DNA of 62,413 nt from contig NZ_JAAIKO010000046.1 in NCBI RefSeq assembly GCF_016107395.1, forward strand, positions 1 to 62,413. The letters run 5' to 3'. Origin of the DNA: Streptomyces fildesensis. GTDB taxonomy: Bacteria > Actinomycetota > Actinomycetes > Streptomycetales > Streptomycetaceae. Each line of letters starts with the position of its first letter. The first letter of the stretch is position 1. A program made the position numbers and the translations under genes. The notes under the pieces were generated by a model, which saw only the letters and a program-made list of their open reading frames with translations, did not search any database and was not told the origin of the DNA. Below, piece after piece: positions 15,950 through 24,469 of this stretch.

Positions 15950-18409
15950 TCAGCGGCGCAGCGGGCCCTCGCACGAGTAGTCGCTCGTGCCCGCCAGGCC
16001 CGACGACCACACATCCACCGACCCGAACGTGCAGTTCATGTCGGCCAGGTTGTTCGCCGCCGCTCCCGCCCGGTCGAGGAGGAAGTAGTCGACGGTCTCC
16101 GACATGTCCTTGAAGACCCGGTCGGGGTTGCCGGAGTCGGAGAGGTTGGCCGTGACGCGGCCGGTGCAGGTGAAGCGGACCTTGTTGTCCCAGTCCGCGT
16201 TGTCCTTGCAGACAGGGGTGTTGGCGGTGGCCGCGGCGAACGCCGCCTGCACTTCGGCGGCCGTGGCGAACGTCAGCGACCCGTTGGCCGTGTACTGCGT
16301 GTCGGGCACGTACAGCGTCGCGACCTGGGCGATCTGCCGGTCCAGGAAGGCGTCGTACTCCCGCTGGAGCGCGGCGTCGGCGCCGGTTCTGGTGCGCCAG
16401 GCGTCGAAGCCGGCCGGGTCGTCGGCCCGCTCGTAGCCGTACATCTCGCGCAGCAGCGTCGGGTGCTCGGTCCACAGGAACTCGAAGAACGTGCCCGCGT
16501 AGTCGTAGAAGCGGAATCCGTCGCCGTCGTAGGTGGCGTGCAGCAGCTGGTCGACGCTCATCCGCGGGCCGCCGCCCGCGGTGTCGTCGATGACGCCCTG
16601 CACCAGGGACTTGCGGACCTTGATGCCGTCGTCGCGGGTGCCGCCGTCGAAGAACTCGGCGGTCCCCTCGTCCATGGCGGTGGTCAGGTCGTTGGAGTAC
16701 CAGCGGGTGTCACCGAAGGTGCCGGGGACCGCCCAGCGGCCGTTGAGGTAGTGGGTGTACTCGTGGCGGAACAGCTCCTCCAGGGTGAGCGAGGAGTCCT
16801 GCGGCACCCGGCGCTGGTAGGTGTAGAAGGTGGCGCCGTCCTCGATGTAGATGCCGCCGTTCTTGGTGCCGTAGCCGGTGAGCAGCGGCTGGAAGACCTC
16901 GTAGTCGGCGCGCGACGCGTACAGGTGGATGTGCAGGGTGGTGTTGGTGTCCCCGGCCAGCGGAGTGGAGGTGCCCAGGACGCGCAGGAACTGGGTCTTG
17001 ACCTGCTTGCTGGCGTAGTAGAGCTGGTCGACGGTGGCCTGGTCGAGGCCGGTGTGGACCTCGATGGCGCCGTTGTCGTACGTGTAGGTGTGGGGGAAGA
17101 GCATCGCCTCGATCTGAGCCTTGCAGACGTTGAACCGCGCGCAGTCGTCGTAGTAGTTGAGCCAGGACGCGGCGCTGACCCAGGGCGGGCTCATCCTGCC
17201 GAAGGCCGCCTCGGTGGTGCCCAGCAGCGTGCCGAGGTCGTTGACGATCGCCGGCTTGAGGGCGTCGATCTGGCCGAACCGGCCGTACTCGCCGACCGCG
17301 TCGCGCGCCACCCAGTCGTTGGTGGTGCCCTTGAGGTGGCCGTAGCCGCCGAACACCCGGAAGGCGCCGCGGTAGGCGGCGTCCGCGGTGGCCGCCGCGC
17401 GGAAGGCGGTGTCGTTGTTCCCGGGGTAGACGCCCAGGTAGTTGACGGACAGGGCGGCGAGGACGGCGCCGCCCCAGTCGGCGCTGGTGGCGGTGGCCGC
17501 GCCCGGGGCCATGGTGGCGAGCACCTTCTTGATCAGCGGGAGCTGGTACTGGCGCAGGCCGGGCGCGCTGGCGGCGTAGAGCGCCTCGCGCAGCGTCTGG
17601 GCGTTCTGCTTCGTCGCGTCGAAGGTGCGCAGAGCGGTCCCGAAGGCGGCGATGGCCTTCTGCATGGCGGCGACCGTCGGGGCGTCGGTGACGTCGATCT
17701 CGGTGTGCGAGTAGTCGTGGTACGCGACGGCGTGCAGATACGTGAACATCTCGTACAGGTTGTTGGCGTTGGTGCCCCGGTGTTTCGGCGCGAGCAGGGC
17801 TATGCGCTGGGAGACGGCCTGCACATGAGCGTCGGACATGACGGGTATGAGGCGTGGGTCCCAGGTCCAGAGCAGCTTGCTCAGACAGTTCTCCACGGAG
17901 ACGGTGTAGTTGTCGGCGAGGAAGTCCGCGAAGCGTTTCGGGCTCAGCTTGGTGATGGCGTCGAGGGTGCAGGGCACGGTGCCGCCCAGCGCCTTCGCCG
18001 GAGCGGCCGGCTTGGCGCGGGCGGCCACCGCCGGGCCGCCCGCCGGTGCGGACTGGTCGCCGGGCAGCTTGCCCTCGGCGTGCGCGCCACCGCCGGGGGC
18101 GGGCGCCTGGTGGGGGGCGACGGTGCCGGCCTTGGCGAGCCGCTGGACCTCGTCGAATGGGTTGCCGTCGGACGCCCGGGCCCCCGCGCCCGGCGCTCCG
18201 GCGAAGGTCGCCGGGACGGCCGGAGCGGCGGGAGCGGCCTGCGGACCTGCCGGACCTGCCTGCCCCGCCTGGGCGACGTTCATCATCGGCAGGGTCAGGG
18301 ACGCCGACAGGGCGGCGACGAGCAGGCTCTTACACACGGCGCGGGTGGTGCGGGCAGTGCCGGTGGTGCGGGTGCTTCCCGCGGGACGTGCGGAACGGGC
18401 GTGGGACAC
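15950..18409 (-). CDS. Secreted M9-family collagenase
   Basis: This 819-residue secreted zinc metalloprotease is predicted to cut triple-helical collagen. The N-terminus has a long positively charged region and then a hydrophobic stretch, SLLVAALSASLTLPMMNVAQA, as signal peptide. The activator-like helical domain starts near ALGGTVPCTLDAITKLSPKRF. The catalytic motif is LFRHEYTHYLNGRW near residue 530, with the downstream glutamate in DEGTAEFFDGG. This is the HEXXH plus E arrangement of M9 collagenases. The C-terminus has cysteine pairs in a beta-rich tail (PVCKDNADWDNKVRFTC). The GTG at 18409 follows GAGGAG. It lies 88 bases after dppF on the same strand, so it is probably the last gene of the oligopeptide importer operon. 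Confidence 0.9.
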   Translation of the reverse strand: MSHARSARPAGSTRTTGTARTTRAVCKSLLVAALSASLTLPMMNVAQAGQAGPAGPQAAPAAPAVPATFAGAPGAGARASDGNPFDEVQRLAKAGTVAPHQAPAPGGGAHAEGKLPGDQSAPAGGPAVAARAKPAAPAKALGGTVPCTLDAITKLSPKRFADFLADNYTVSVENCLSKLLWTWDPRLIPVMSDAHVQAVSQRIALLAPKHRGTNANNLYEMFTYLHAVAYHDYSHTEIDVTDAPTVAAMQKAIAAFGTALRTFDATKQNAQTLREALYAASAPGLRQYQLPLIKKVLATMAPGAATATSADWGGAVLAALSVNYLGVYPGNNDTAFRAAATADAAYRGAFRVFGGYGHLKGTTNDWVARDAVGEYGRFGQIDALKPAIVNDLGTLLGTTEAAFGRMSPPWVSAASWLNYYDDCARFNVCKAQIEAMLFPHTYTYDNGAIEVHTGLDQATVDQLYYASKQVKTQFLRVLGTSTPLAGDTNTTLHIHLYASRADYEVFQPLLTGYGTKNGGIYIEDGATFYTYQRRVPQDSSLTLEELFRHEYTHYLNGRWAVPGTFGDTRWYSNDLTTAMDEGTAEFFDGGTRDDGIKVRKSLVQGVIDDTAGGGPRMSVDQLLHATYDGDGFRFYDYAGTFFEFLWTEHPTLLREMYGYERADDPAGFDAWRTRTGADAALQREYDAFLDRQIAQVATLYVPDTQYTANGSLTFATAAEVQAAFAAATANTPVCKDNADWDNKVRFTCTGRVTANLSDSGNPDRVFKDMSETVDYFLLDRAGAAANNLADMNCTFGSVDVWSSGLAGTSDYSCEGPLRR

Positions 18410-18497
18410 CAAGGACTCCTCGGAGTGGGGTGGAGTGGGTGGGACACCATCGGTAGGGGCCGTTCGTGATCGGCCGGCCAGGCCCTGGGGCGTGTCT

Positions 18498-19547
18498 TCA
18501 CAGCCCCGTCCGGCCGGCGGGCGCGGGCTCCGGGAAGTGGCAGGCGGCCTGCCGCTGTCCCGGGCCGGCGATCTGCAGCAGTGGTGCTTCGGTGCGGCAG
18601 ATCTCCCGCGCCTTGTGGCAGCGCGGGTGGAAGGTGCAGCCCGCCGGCGGATGCGCCGGGCTGGGGGGATCGCCGAGCAGCACGATCCGTTCACGGGCCC
18701 GCTCCGCCGCCGGGTCGGGCAGCGGTACGGCGGACAGCAGGGCCCGCGTATAGGGGTGGGCGGGAGCGCCGTAGACCTCGGCCTTGTGGCCGATCTCGAC
18801 GATCCGGCCGAGGTACATCACCGCGACGCGGTCGCAGACCCGCTTGACGACCGACAGGTCGTGCGCGATGAAGAGGTAGGCGAGGCCGAGTTCGCGCTGC
18901 AGGGTCTCCATCAGGTTGACGATCTGGGCCTGGATGGAGACGTCGAGCGCGGACACCGGCTCGTCGGCGATGATCAGCCGCGGCCGGGTGGCGAGCGACC
19001 GGGCGATGCCGATGCGCTGCGCCTGGCCGCCGGAGAACTCGTGGGGGTAGCGGTCGAGATGCTCGGGGATGAGGCCGACCAGCTCCATCAGCTCGGCGGC
19101 CCGTCTGCGGGCGTCGGCCGCTCCACTGCCCTGCGCCAGCATCGGGTCGGAGATGATGCGGGCGACCGTCTGCCGGGGGTTGAGGGACGAGAACGGGTCC
19201 TGGAACACCATCTGCACATGGCGCCGTACCGGACGCAGGGCGCGCGCGGACAGATGGCTGATGTCGCGGCCGTCGAAGGTGACGGAGCCCGAGGTGGGCT
19301 CCAGCAGCCGGACGATCATCCGCCCGGTGGTGGACTTCCCGCAGCCCGACTCCCCCACCAGGCCCAGCGTTTCGCCCGCGTTGATGTCGAACCCGACGCC
19401 GTCCACGGCCCGGACGGGGGCGCCCGCGCGCCCGCCGCGGGTGCGGCGGCCGGGGAACGTCTTGACGAGATCGCGGACGGACAGCAGCGGCGGCGCTCCG
19501 CCGTCCGCCGGGCCGCCGGGGGCGGCGACCGTCTCCAGGGCGCTCAT
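18498..19547 (-). CDS. dppF: Oligopeptide/dipeptide ABC importer ATPase, DppF/OppF-type
   Basis: This 349-residue cytoplasmic ATPase is the second energising subunit of a peptide importer. The Walker A motif is GESGCGKSTTGRM, the signature is FSGGQAQRIGIARSLA and the Walker B motif is RLIIADEPVSALD. The C-terminal oligopeptide-transporter extension reads ARERIVLLGDPPSPAHPPAGCTFHPRC, with the typical cysteines. The ATG at 19547 overlaps the stop of dppD as ATGA and AAGGA precedes it; the open frame extends further only as an antisense artefact. It works with DppD, DppB, DppC and the lipoprotein encoded upstream. Confidence 0.92.
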   Translation of the reverse strand: MSALETVAAPGGPADGGAPPLLSVRDLVKTFPGRRTRGGRAGAPVRAVDGVGFDINAGETLGLVGESGCGKSTTGRMIVRLLEPTSGSVTFDGRDISHLSARALRPVRRHVQMVFQDPFSSLNPRQTVARIISDPMLAQGSGAADARRRAAELMELVGLIPEHLDRYPHEFSGGQAQRIGIARSLATRPRLIIADEPVSALDVSIQAQIVNLMETLQRELGLAYLFIAHDLSVVKRVCDRVAVMYLGRIVEIGHKAEVYGAPAHPYTRALLSAVPLPDPAAERARERIVLLGDPPSPAHPPAGCTFHPRCHKAREICRTEAPLLQIAGPGQRQAACHFPEPAPAGRTGL

Positions 19548-20635
19548 CGTGATCCTTCCGGGGCCGGAGTCGGGGCCGGAGCTGGAGCTGGAGCTGGGGC
19601 CGGAGCTGGAGCTTTGGCCGGAACGGCGGCAACCGCTTCCAACGGGTAGTGGCAGGCCACGCGATGCCCGCCGGCCGATGACGCCGCCAGGCCGAAGGCC
19701 GGACGCTCCGAGGCGCACCGGTCCCGTTCCGCCGCGCTCCCGGCCGCCGCCCGCGGGCAGCGCGGCACGTACGGGCAGCCGGGCGGTGGCGCGAGCAGCG
19801 AGGGCGGGCTGCCCGGGATGGCGCGCAGCGGCGCGTCGTCGGTGTCGTCGAGCCGGGGCAGCGAGTCGAGCAGCCCGCGGGTGTAGGCGTGCGCGGGCGC
19901 GGTGAACAGCTGGTCCACCGGCGCCTGTTCCGCGGCCCGGCCGCCGTACATGACCAGCACCTCGTGGGCGACGCGGGCGACGACGCCCAGGTCATGGGTG
20001 ATCATCACGACGCCGAGGCCGCGGTCGGCCTGGATGCGGGCGATGAGTTCGAGGATCTGCGCCTGCACGGTGACGTCGAGCGCGGTGGTCGGCTCGTCCG
20101 CGATCAGCAGGTCCGGTTCGCAGGCCAGCGCCATGGCGATCATGACGCGCTGCCGCATGCCGCCGGAGAACTGGTGCGGATGGTCCGCCGCCCGGCGGGC
20201 CGGCTCCGGGATGCCGACCTCGCCGAGCATCTCGACGGCCCGCCGCCGGCCGACCGCGCGGCTGGCCTTGAAGTGCACCCGGTAGTGCTCGGCCACCTGC
20301 TCGCCGACCGTGTAGTAGGGGTGCAGGCTGGACAGCGGGTCCTGGAAGATCATCGCCATCCGGCGGCCGCGCAGCCGGTTCAGTTCACGGTCGGGCAGCG
20401 CGGTGAGCTCCCGGCCGTCGAGCGCGATGGATCCGCTGACGGTCGCGTCCCGGTGCAGGCCCATGACGGCCAGCGAGGTGACGGACTTCCCGGAGCCGGA
20501 CTCGCCGACGATGCCCAGCGTGCGGCCCGCCTCGACGGTGAAGCCGATGCCGTCGACGGCGCGGACCGGGCCCGCCGGGGTGGGGAACGTGACCTGGAGG
20601 TCACGGACTTCGAGCAGGGGGCCTGGCGCGGCCAT
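19544..20635 (-). CDS. dppD: Oligopeptide/dipeptide ABC importer ATPase, DppD/OppD-type
   Basis: This 363-residue ATPase has Walker A GESGSGKSVTSLA, signature FSGGMRQRVMIAMALA, Walker B LLIADEPTTALDVT and a C-terminal cysteine motif, PPGCPYVPRCPRAA. Its ATG overlaps the dppB stop as TGATG, so translation is coupled. The C-terminus ends in an alanine-proline run, APAPAPAPAPAPTPAPEGSR. It is encoded by a hexanucleotide-like tandem repeat (about 19556-19620) just before the stop and the dppF start. That tail is probably disordered and may vary in length between strains. Confidence 0.92.
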   Translation of the reverse strand: MAAPGPLLEVRDLQVTFPTPAGPVRAVDGIGFTVEAGRTLGIVGESGSGKSVTSLAVMGLHRDATVSGSIALDGRELTALPDRELNRLRGRRMAMIFQDPLSSLHPYYTVGEQVAEHYRVHFKASRAVGRRRAVEMLGEVGIPEPARRAADHPHQFSGGMRQRVMIAMALACEPDLLIADEPTTALDVTVQAQILELIARIQADRGLGVVMITHDLGVVARVAHEVLVMYGGRAAEQAPVDQLFTAPAHAYTRGLLDSLPRLDDTDDAPLRAIPGSPPSLLAPPPGCPYVPRCPRAAAGSAAERDRCASERPAFGLAASSAGGHRVACHYPLEAVAAVPAKAPAPAPAPAPAPAPTPAPEGSR

Positions 20636-21621
20636 CAGTACCTCACTCTCGGGTCGACAAGGGCGTAGAGGAGGTCGACGACCAGGTTGGCGATGACGAT
20701 GAAGAACGCCGCCAGCAGGGTGACGCCGAGGATCACGGGTTGGTCGGAGCGGACCAGCCCGTCGTAGAAGAGCCGTCCGACGCCCGGCAGTCCGAAGATG
20801 GACTCGGTGATGACGGCGCCGGCCAGCAGGCCGCCGAGGTCCATCCCGAAGAGGGTGAGGATGGGCGTCATCCCGGAGCGCAGCCCGTGCTTGACGATGA
20901 CGGTGCGCTCCGGCATGCCCTTGGCGCGGGCGGTGCGGATGTACGGCTCGGCCATCGCCTCGATCATCGAACTGCGGCTCTGCCGGGCGTACATGGCGGC
21001 GTAGAGCAGGGCCAGTGCCAGCCAGGGCAGGATCAGGTTGGAGGCCCAGTCGAGCGGGTCGGCGGTGAAGTCGGTGTACGTCGGGTACGGCAGCAGGCCG
21101 GCGATCCTGATCACGCCGTAGATCAGCATCACCGAGGTGAAGTAGACCGGCATGGAGGCCGCCGCGACCGCGCCCACCATCAGGGTGCGGTCGACGAGGG
21201 TGTCCTTGCGCAGCGCGGCCGTCACACCGGCGCCGAGGCCGAGCAGCAGCCACAGCGCGGACGCGCCGACGGCGAGCGAGACCGAGACCGGCAGCCGGTC
21301 CATCAGCAGGTCCCAGACCGGGACGGAGTTCTCGTAGCTGTAGCCGAAGCAGGGGAATCCGCAGTGCAGCGCGTGCGGCCCCTCCCCCAGGGTGCGGCCG
21401 GAGAAGATTCCGGTGAGGAAGTCGCCGAACTGCCGCCAGACCGGCTGGTCCAGGCCCATGTAGTGGCGGACCAGTTCGAGGCGCTCGGGACTGCAGCTCT
21501 TGCCGCAGGCGGCCGCGGCCGGGTCGGAGGGCAGGACGTAGAAGATGGTGAAGGTGATGGCGGAGATCGCGAAGAGCACGCCGGCGACTCCGGCGAACCG
21601 GCGGGCGAGGTAGAGGATCAC
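20635..21621 (-). CDS. dppB: Peptide ABC importer permease, DppB/OppB-type
   Basis: This 328-residue inner-membrane permease has an N-terminal first helix, LARRFAGVAGVLFAISAIT, and several further helices. The EAA-type loop PYIRTARAKGMPERTVIVKHGLR near residue 215 contacts the ATPases. A cysteine-containing external loop (CGKSCSPERLELVRHYMGLDQP) is typical of DppB. The GTG start overlaps the dppC stop as GTGA. Confidence 0.92.
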   Translation of the reverse strand: MILYLARRFAGVAGVLFAISAITFTIFYVLPSDPAAAACGKSCSPERLELVRHYMGLDQPVWRQFGDFLTGIFSGRTLGEGPHALHCGFPCFGYSYENSVPVWDLLMDRLPVSVSLAVGASALWLLLGLGAGVTAALRKDTLVDRTLMVGAVAAASMPVYFTSVMLIYGVIRIAGLLPYPTYTDFTADPLDWASNLILPWLALALLYAAMYARQSRSSMIEAMAEPYIRTARAKGMPERTVIVKHGLRSGMTPILTLFGMDLGGLLAGAVITESIFGLPGVGRLFYDGLVRSDQPVILGVTLLAAFFIVIANLVVDLLYALVDPRVRY

Positions 21622-22589
21622 CTGCGGCCTCCCCGGGGATCGAGGATGTCGCGCAGCGCGTCGCCGAGGAGGGTGAAGGCGAGGACGGCCAGGAAGAGGA
21701 AGAGGCTGGGGATGATGAAGTACATCGGGTCGGTCTCGTAGAACGCGACGCTGTCCGCGATCATCTGGCCCCAGGAGGGCGTGGGCGGCCGGACGCCGAC
21801 GCCCAGATAGCTGAGGGCGGCCTCGGTGCTGATCATGCCGGGGATGAGCAGGGTGGTGTACGCGATGATCGGCCCGGAGACGTTGGGCAGGATCTCCCGG
21901 CCGAGGATGCGCCAGGCGCCGGAACCGCCCACCCGGGCGGCCTCGACGTATTCACGGTGCTTGACCGAGAGCGTCTCGCCGCGGACGACGCGGGCGATGC
22001 CGGGCCAGCCGAAGACGCCGATGATGGCGGTCATCAGGAAGATCCGGTTGACGTCCTGGGCCACCGACATCATCGCGATCATGAAGATGAGGGACGGGAA
22101 GGACATCGTCAGATCCATCAGACGGCTGAGCACGGCGTCGGTGCGGCCGCCGAAGTAGCCGGCGGCGATCCCGGTGGCGGTGCCCGCGAGGACGACCACC
22201 GCGGTGGCGCTGAGCGAGATCAGCAGCGAGACCTGGGCACCGTTGACGACCCGGGCGAACAGGTCGCGGCCGGTGACGGGTTCGACGCCCAGCCAGTGGT
22301 CGGGGCCGATTCCGCCGAGCGCCCCGAGCGGCAGGCCGCCGAGGTAGGGATCGACGGCGGTCTGGTCGAACTCGGTGGGCGACCAGCCGCCGAGCGCGCT
22401 GAGCAGCGGCGCGCCGGCGGCCATCACGACCAGCAGCGCCACGACCACCAGGCCGAAACGGGCGGCGGGCCGGCGGCTCAACTGCCGCCAGGCGAGCCGC
22501 CACGGCCCGTACCCGGGCGCGGCTCCGGGTGCCGCTTTCGGGGCGGGTTCAGGGGGAGGTACCCGGTCGGGCACCGTGAGGGTGGCCAT
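21618..22589 (-). CDS. dppC: Peptide ABC importer permease, DppC/OppC-type
   Basis: This 323-residue permease partners DppB. It has a proline-rich cytoplasmic N-terminus, a first helix FGLVVVALLVVMAAGAPLL, and the ATPase-contact loop REYVEAARVGGSGAWRILGREILPN near residue 205. The C-terminal sequence GVRPPTPSWGQMIAD is diagnostic for the DppC group. The gene starts 13 bases after the substrate-binding protein gene and overlaps dppB at its end. Confidence 0.92.
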   Translation of the reverse strand: MATLTVPDRVPPPEPAPKAAPGAAPGYGPWRLAWRQLSRRPAARFGLVVVALLVVMAAGAPLLSALGGWSPTEFDQTAVDPYLGGLPLGALGGIGPDHWLGVEPVTGRDLFARVVNGAQVSLLISLSATAVVVLAGTATGIAAGYFGGRTDAVLSRLMDLTMSFPSLIFMIAMMSVAQDVNRIFLMTAIIGVFGWPGIARVVRGETLSVKHREYVEAARVGGSGAWRILGREILPNVSGPIIAYTTLLIPGMISTEAALSYLGVGVRPPTPSWGQMIADSVAFYETDPMYFIIPSLFLFLAVLAFTLLGDALRDILDPRGGRR

Positions 22590-22602
22590 CGCCGTACGCC
22601 CC

Positions 22603-24348
22603 TCAGCCCTGGCTCTTGGACGGGTCCTTGAGGCCGATGGCCGCGTAGTCGAGCTGGCCCGACCACACCGGGTGGCCGAAGGCGCCCGCGATGTTGGTGC
22701 CGACCAGCAGCGGCTTGCGCTCCAGCATCAGCGGCACGGCCGGGGACTTGGCCATGATCTGCGCGTCGAGGTCGATCCAGGCCTGGTTGGCCTTGGCCGC
22801 GTCGGACATCGCGGCGATCTCGTCCATCCGCTTCATGACCGCGTCGTCGCGGAACTGCGAGTAGTTGCCCTGGTTGCCCTTGTCCCTGATGGTGCGGCCG
22901 TCGAAGACGAAGGGCAGGAAGGTGGAGCCCGACGGGTAGTCGGGGCACCAGCCGGCCATCACCATGTCGGGCGCGCTCTTGATGTCGCCGATCGACTCGT
23001 AGTAGGCGGACGGGTCGACGGTGTTGATGGTGACCGCGACCCCGACCCGGGACAGACCCTGCTGGATCGCCTCGCCCCTGGTCTTGTCGCCGGTGGAGAC
23101 GGTGAAGGTGGCCCCGAAGCCGCCGTCCTTGCCGGCCGCCTTCAGCAGGTCCTTGGCCTTGGCGACGTCGCCGGCCGGCGCGATCTTCAGGGTGTCGGCC
23201 TGCTTGGCGCCGGTGAGGGCCGGCGGCAGATAGGCGGTGGCGATGTCGTTGAGCGCGGGGCCGCCGGACGCGGTGAGCAGCGACGCCTTGTCGACCGCGT
23301 ACTGCATGGCCTCACGGACCTTGGGGTCGTTGAACGGGGCCTTGCTGGTGTTGAGCTGCAGCATCCCGGTGCAGCCGGATGACTCGGCGATCAGCCGGCC
23401 CTTGACGTCGGCCTTGGGCAGCACCTTCGGCGCGCTCTCCGGCCGCATGTTGGACCACTCGATCGTGGAGGCGTCGCCGCCCGCGGAGGCGATGACGCGG
23501 TCGTCGACCTGGCCGCCCTTGAGCCCCTGGACGAACACGAAACGGTCCGGGTACGCCTTGCGGACGGTGTCGGTGGCGGCGTCCCAGTTCGTGTTGCGGA
23601 CCAGGACCAGCTTCTTGCCCCGGTCGTAGCTCTCGACCTTGTACGGGCCGGAGGAGAACGGCCGGGCGTCGTACTGCGCGCCCTTCTCCTGGGCCTGCGG
23701 TACGGGCGAGAAGGTGGGCAGCGTGGCCGTGGAGGCGAAGTCGGCGACCGGGCGCTTGAGCTTGAAGACGATGGTGAGGTCGTCGGGGGTCTCGATGGAG
23801 CTGAGGTGCTTGCCCGTCAGGGGGCCCTGGTAGCCCTTGGTGTCGGCCAGGTACTGGGCGGCGTAGTCGGGTCCGCCGGTGAGGTCGGGGGAGAACGACC
23901 GCTCGACGTTGTACTTGACGTCCTTGGCGGTGATCGGGGTGCCGTCCTCGTACTTCAGGCCCTTCTTGAGGGTGAAGGTCCACACCTTGCCGCCCTCGGT
24001 GGGCGTGCCGAGGTCAGTGGCCAGGTCGGGGACGATCTCGCTGCCGGCCTTGCCGGGCTCGCTCTTGAAGGTGGTCAGGGTCCGGTAGAGCAGCCGGATC
24101 CCCATGTCCATGTTCGGCATCGTCCAGTTGCGGGCCGGGTCCAGGTGCGAGAAGTCCTGGTTGGACAGGACGGTGAGGGTGCCGCCCTTCACCGGGGTGC
24201 CGCCGACGACCTGACCTTCGTTGGCCGCTGCCGGGTTCTTCCCCTTGCCGCTCCGACTGCCCTTCGCATCGTCGGAACAGCCCGCGAGACCGAGGGTGAG
24301 GGACGCCAGGAGGGCGGTGGACAGGGCGAGTTGGGTGCGCTTGGTCAT
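22603..24348 (-). CDS. dppA: Peptide-binding lipoprotein of the ABC importer (SBP family 5)
   Basis: This 581-residue extracellular, membrane-anchored solute receptor has a lipoprotein signal MTKRTQLALSTALLASLTLG with lipobox LAGC. The SBP_bac_5 fold is recognised from GGTLTVLSNQDFSHLDPARN, RDVKYNVERSF-like and AKSPAVPLMLERKPLLVG stretches. The ATG at 24348 is preferred over GTG at 24357 because GGAG lies eight bases before it. It is the first gene of the operon dppA-C-B-D-F-collagenase. Capture of collagen-derived peptides is inferred from the operon content; the gene symbol reflects family position only. Confidence 0.9.
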   Translation of the reverse strand: MTKRTQLALSTALLASLTLGLAGCSDDAKGSRSGKGKNPAAANEGQVVGGTPVKGGTLTVLSNQDFSHLDPARNWTMPNMDMGIRLLYRTLTTFKSEPGKAGSEIVPDLATDLGTPTEGGKVWTFTLKKGLKYEDGTPITAKDVKYNVERSFSPDLTGGPDYAAQYLADTKGYQGPLTGKHLSSIETPDDLTIVFKLKRPVADFASTATLPTFSPVPQAQEKGAQYDARPFSSGPYKVESYDRGKKLVLVRNTNWDAATDTVRKAYPDRFVFVQGLKGGQVDDRVIASAGGDASTIEWSNMRPESAPKVLPKADVKGRLIAESSGCTGMLQLNTSKAPFNDPKVREAMQYAVDKASLLTASGGPALNDIATAYLPPALTGAKQADTLKIAPAGDVAKAKDLLKAAGKDGGFGATFTVSTGDKTRGEAIQQGLSRVGVAVTINTVDPSAYYESIGDIKSAPDMVMAGWCPDYPSGSTFLPFVFDGRTIRDKGNQGNYSQFRDDAVMKRMDEIAAMSDAAKANQAWIDLDAQIMAKSPAVPLMLERKPLLVGTNIAGAFGHPVWSGQLDYAAIGLKDPSKSQG

Positions 24349-24383
24349 ATGAGTCACTCCGCTGAGAAGAACGGCACTCTAAG

Positions 24384-24431
24384 ATGTGACCCGTAACATA
24401 GTAATGTGAAATTGCACTGACAAGATGTGTG
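24384..24431. promoter_or_regulatory. Three phased GntR-type operator sites
   Basis: ATGTGAC (24384), ATGTGAAAT (24404) and ATGTGTG (24425) are spaced 20 and 21 bases apart, about two helical turns, between divergent dppA and the peptidase gene. They share the ATGTG half of the ATGTSACAT motif found before the hydroxyproline genes. Binding by the nearby GntR protein is inference. Confidence 0.5.
24395..24423 (-). promoter_or_regulatory. Predicted dppA operon promoter
   Basis: On the minus strand TTGTCA (24423-24418), a 17-base spacer and TATGTT (24400-24395) form a good -35/-10 pair. The middle operator site lies in the spacer and another lies just downstream near the expected start of transcription. 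Confidence 0.6.
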
Positions 24432-24469
24432 CGTCGCCGTTACCGACCCGTGTCCGAAGGAGCTCATCG

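Noticed and set aside
16463..18469. 668-codon plus-strand frame antisense to the collagenase
   Set aside because: Repetitive valine/glycine translation with no motif; the opposite strand has a clear enzyme.
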